Source of the DNA: JAJDYQ01 sp942491945
Lineage (GTDB): Bacteria > Pseudomonadota > Gammaproteobacteria > JAJDYQ01
Length of the DNA stretch: 9,943 nucleotides
NCBI GenBank assembly: GCA_942491945.1
Contig: CALODD010000106.1
Coordinates: 1-9,943 of the forward strand
Direction of reading: 5' to 3'
Shown here: positions 7,630 through 9,943 of the stretch, in pieces
How the letters are laid out: every line of letters begins with the position of its first letter
Numbering within the stretch: the first letter of the stretch is position 1
Notes under the pieces: generated by a model
What the model was told of the DNA's origin: nothing
What the model saw: the letters and a program-made list of their open reading frames with translations, nothing else
The model's database searches: none
Program-made: the position numbers and the translations under genes

Positions 7630-9095
7630 GCCGCCTCCCTTGTCGCTGCAACAACATCACGATCCGCTTGCTGCAGAAGGACATCACCGTACCGAACAAC
7701 CGACTCATCGCCCTTACCCAGAAGGAATAGACTGCTATCGGACCCTGTATTATTTATTGCATACTCAATCGCTTGTTGTCGATCACGACAAACGACTGTT
7801 CCCTGCTTATCTGAAACTCCGGATAACATATCGAGAATAATCTGCGTTGCAGAATCATGGCGAACGTTATCATCACAATAAATCACCGTATCGGAGCACT
7901 CAGCCGCTGCGCTTGCCATTAAGGGACGTTTCCCTTTGTCTCGATCACCGCCACAACCTAATACAACCCAGTTCTGTTTTGATCTTACGGTTTCATCTGC
8001 TAACACCGCCGTTACACCTGCCGGCGTATGCGCGTAATCTATATAAATAGTGGCGCCCACGGGTGATATATGTGATTCCATACGACCTGGAACGACGCTC
8101 AACTTGGCCAGCTCGACTGAAACACCGTCTAACTGATGTCCCAGCTGCATACAAATCGCTATAGCCAACATAACGTTCTGGTGATTAAAATTTCCAGCTA
8201 ACGGGAATTTCACATTAACCGCTTGGTCACCCATTTTAATTTCGAGCTGACTGCCGCCTTCTGACTTAGTACCAATTGACTTATATACCAGGATGCTAGA
8301 TGAAGCCTTAGAGCTTTCATTCGCACTGATCTGTATAGCGCCATCTGATTTACTCTGCATCCATTGATGATAAATTTCTGCGCCAACAGAATCATCAGAA
8401 TTCACAACCAGCGCTGCTATATCGTAGTCAGTAAATAAAGACTTTTTAACATCGCGATAATTATCCATCGTGCCATGAAAATCCATGTGATCACGTGAAA
8501 GATTAGTGAACACACCCACAGCAAAACCAAGTCCATGAATACGCTGCAAGGCAATACCATGTGAACTCACTTCCAATGCTACGCATTCACAGCCCTGGCG
8601 ATATAGCACATCAATGTTCCGATATAGCGTCACAACATCTGGTGTTGTATTTCGTCCCGTTTCGAGCACCTGCCCAACAATGCCATACCCCAATGTGCCG
8701 ATATAACCTGTTTTAACACCGAGTCGATTCAATAAGTCGCTCGCTATACATGCCACACTGGTTTTACCATTCGTACCAGTAATACCTATTAGCTTTACAC
8801 TAGAAACCGCTTCACGATAGATTTCCTGTGTTAACGCACGCACAACATCGTCGAAATATTCGACTGCGACAACATTCGCATTATCAGACTCAAATTGTTT
8901 ATCACAAACAACTAAAACCGCACCTTTTGAAAAAGCTTCATCGATATAATCAACACCCGCACCGCGAGCAATATAAATATCGTTACTAGTGACATCATCG
9001 GTATGCTCACATACACCCAGTACATTACCACCAGCTAACAGAGCTTTAGCTCTGTTGATGATTTCGCTGACGTTTTTCTGCACTCGCGCACTCAT
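7626..9095 (-). CDS. murE: UDP-MurNAc-L-Ala-D-Glu--diamino acid ligase MurE (probably meso-diaminopimelate adding)
   Basis: MurE adds the third residue of the peptide stem, meso-diaminopimelate in Gram-negative bacteria, with ATP in the cytoplasm. Its 489 residues fit the family. The central domain is clear: P-loop GITGTNGKTS (104-113), GYIGTLGYG (130-138), TTPD (150-153), LEVSSHG (174-180), FTNLSRDHMDFHGTMDNY (196-213), with Lys217 as the likely carbamylated lysine. The C-terminal domain has VPGRME (335-340), DYAHTP (353-358) and GCGGDRDKGKRPLM (380-393). Several usually conserved motifs differ: the N-terminal DSR of the UDP-binding domain is not found (HTD at 31-33), HTPD reads HTPA (356-359), DNPR reads DNVR (409-412), and GKGHE reads GKGDE (460-464). 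The diaminopimelate-contacting Arg412 and Glu464 are kept, so I infer that substrate. The ATG overlaps the ftsI stop as ATGA; GGTGA lies seven bases upstream. Confidence 0.95.
   Translation of the reverse strand: MSARVQKNVSEIINRAKALLAGGNVLGVCEHTDDVTSNDIYIARGAGVDYIDEAFSKGAVLVVCDKQFESDNANVVAVEYFDDVVRALTQEIYREAVSSVKLIGITGTNGKTSVACIASDLLNRLGVKTGYIGTLGYGIVGQVLETGRNTTPDVVTLYRNIDVLYRQGCECVALEVSSHGIALQRIHGLGFAVGVFTNLSRDHMDFHGTMDNYRDVKKSLFTDYDIAALVVNSDDSVGAEIYHQWMQSKSDGAIQISANESSKASSSILVYKSIGTKSEGGSQLEIKMGDQAVNVKFPLAGNFNHQNVMLAIAICMQLGHQLDGVSVELAKLSVVPGRMESHISPVGATIYIDYAHTPAGVTAVLADETVRSKQNWVVLGCGGDRDKGKRPLMASAAAECSDTVIYCDDNVRHDSATQIILDMLSGVSDKQGTVVCRDRQQAIEYAINNTGSDSSLFLLGKGDESVVRYGDVLLQQADRDVVAATREAA
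7634..7641 (-). promoter_or_regulatory. Ribosome binding site for murF, start codon ambiguous
   Basis: On the minus strand AAGGGAGG ends four bases before the GTG at 7629 and ten bases before the ATG at 7623. The first spacing is short and the second long, so the site alone does not decide the start. The GTG gives the four-base stop-start overlap seen at other junctions; the ATG would leave two bases between murE and murF. The proteins differ only in their first two residues. Confidence 0.5.
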
Positions 9096-9943
9096 GAGCG
9101 ATTCACCAAAGGAGCTGCAGCCACTTTATCGGGCTTCACATCTAGATAACGAAGCACACGTGAGACAACTCGGGAGAATACTGGCGCTGCTACCTGACCA
9201 CCATAGAAACCATTTTTCGTTGGATCATCGACCATAACAACGACAACTATGCGTGGATTATTCAGCGGTGCTATACCACTAAATAAAGCGGTATAAGCAT
9301 CATCCTGGTACTCACCTGATTTGAGTTTCTTCGCTGTACCTGTTTTACCCGCGACCTGATAAGCGGCAGTCGCTGCGCGCGTTCCCGTGCCACCTGACTG
9401 GACCACACCCTGCAACATCGATAACACTTTATTCGCTACCTGTGCATCCATCACTTGCACACCCGGCAAACGGTTATCATCTTTCAATACAGTGATGTCT
9501 TTACGGATACCATTATTGGCTAACACCATATAGCTGCCTGCCAATTGCAGCGCACTCGTGGCGGCACCATAACCGAAGGACAGGAACGCCTTGTAGTGGC
9601 GATCCCAGTCAGGGCGCGCAACAAACAGCCCGCTAGTCTCACCCGGAAGTTCGATACCCGGCGAAGAAAACAGGCCATAATTTCGTAACTTATCTGCCAG
9701 CAAATCATCATCTACACGAGAAGAGATTTGCACCATGCCGACATTACTAGATTTAGCGAGCACACCCGCAGCATTTAACTTTTCATAGTTACTACTATCA
9801 CTGACTTTTTTACCACCTATCGTCACATAACCCAGCGATACACCAAATACTTCGCCTTCATTGATACTACACCTTGCTTCAGTAGCAGCGGCCAACATGC
9901 TGGTCAATCGCAGCAACGCTGGGTTCAACGGAAGCAAGGCGAT
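9092..9943 (-). CDS. ftsI: Septal peptidoglycan transpeptidase FtsI (PBP3), C-terminal part (runs off the right edge)
   Basis: FtsI crosslinks new peptidoglycan at the septum; it is a bitopic inner-membrane protein with a periplasmic transpeptidase domain and works with FtsW. The frame is open to the window edge and gives 283 residues, numbered here from that edge. Visible are KSSNVGM (64-70), the SxN motif, FLSFGYGAATSALQLAGSY (120-138), and AGKTGTAKK (198-206), the KTGT motif, followed by YTALFSGIAP and YGGQVAAPVFSRVV typical of the class B PBP C-terminus. The catalytic SxxK motif should lie about 50-55 residues before SSN, near residues 10-14, but it is not in this frame and there is no lysine before residue 45. 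The extreme right end looks frame-disrupted. The TTG at 9937 is not a real start; the N-terminal half lies outside the window. Downstream neighbour murE overlaps by four bases, as in standard dcw clusters. Confidence 0.93.
   Translation of the reverse strand: MALLPLNPALLRLTSMLAAATEARCSINEGEVFGVSLGYVTIGGKKVSDSSNYEKLNAAGVLAKSSNVGMVQISSRVDDDLLADKLRNYGLFSSPGIELPGETSGLFVARPDWDRHYKAFLSFGYGAATSALQLAGSYMVLANNGIRKDITVLKDDNRLPGVQVMDAQVANKVLSMLQGVVQSGGTGTRAATAAYQVAGKTGTAKKLKSGEYQDDAYTALFSGIAPLNNPRIVVVVMVDDPTKNGFYGGQVAAPVFSRVVSRVLRYLDVKPDKVAAAPLVNRS
9856..9943 (-). other. Frame-disrupted end of ftsI around the expected SxxK motif
   Basis: Pieces of the expected FtsI pattern appear in different frames of the minus strand. 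LTSMLAAA (9884-9907) is in the main frame. LKQGVVS (9862-9882), which resembles the usual L..GVV segment after the active site, is one base out. GEVFGVSLGY from 9856 onward is again in the main frame. GAACCC at 9921-9926, reading Glu-Pro as in the usual EPGSxxKP, is in the third frame. This suggests small insertions and deletions, most likely a poor-quality sequence end, possibly a real lesion. Confidence 0.5.

Noticed and set aside
9935..9937. TTG as a start codon for ftsI
   Set aside because: The frame is open to the window edge, and the protein would lack the N-terminal membrane anchor and the transpeptidase active site. The gene simply continues past the window.
9872..9939. Nine-base inverted repeat (CCTTGCTTC at 9872-9880 and GAAGCAAGG at 9931-9939)
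   Set aside because: I considered a fold-back chimera or an inverted segment as the cause of the ftsI frame problem. The match does not extend beyond nine bases, and flipping the 50 bases between the arms introduces a stop instead of restoring the protein, so chance is likely.

Overview
The window is a stretch of a bacterial dcw (division and cell wall) cluster, read entirely on the minus strand. Gene order in the direction of transcription, from high to low coordinates, is ftsI (3' part), murE, murF, mraY, murD, ftsW, murC, ddl, ftsQ (5' part). This order, the 360-residue MraY with its E. coli-like C-terminus and an FtsQ directly after ddl point to a Gram-negative gammaproteobacterium with moderate GC content. 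I cannot name a genus.

Layout: ftsI enters from the right edge and ends at 9092. The cytoplasmic ligases MurE and MurF follow, then the membrane transferase MraY, MurD, the lipid II polymerase FtsW, MurC and Ddl. FtsQ starts at 527 and runs off the left edge. All eight junctions overlap by 1 to 8 bases or are separated by only 4 bases. There is no intergenic DNA, and I see no RNA gene, terminator, mobile element, repeat array or convincing promoter. The window reads as the middle of one long, translationally coupled transcript.

How the genes work together: MurC, MurD, MurE and MurF add L-Ala, D-Glu, meso-diaminopimelate (inferred) and D-Ala-D-Ala to UDP-MurNAc. Ddl supplies the D-Ala-D-Ala. 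MraY moves the product onto undecaprenyl phosphate to give lipid I. MurG would normally convert lipid I to lipid II, which FtsW polymerises and FtsI crosslinks at the septum. FtsQ belongs to the FtsQLB complex that controls FtsWI.

Points that stand out: murG is absent from its usual place between ftsW and murC, which overlap by four bases. MurE departs from the family pattern at several normally conserved motifs. In ftsI, the last ~100 bases at the right edge lose the family pattern in a way that suggests indels or a poor sequence end, and the catalytic SxxK motif cannot be read there. I see no previously undescribed system; this is otherwise a housekeeping region.
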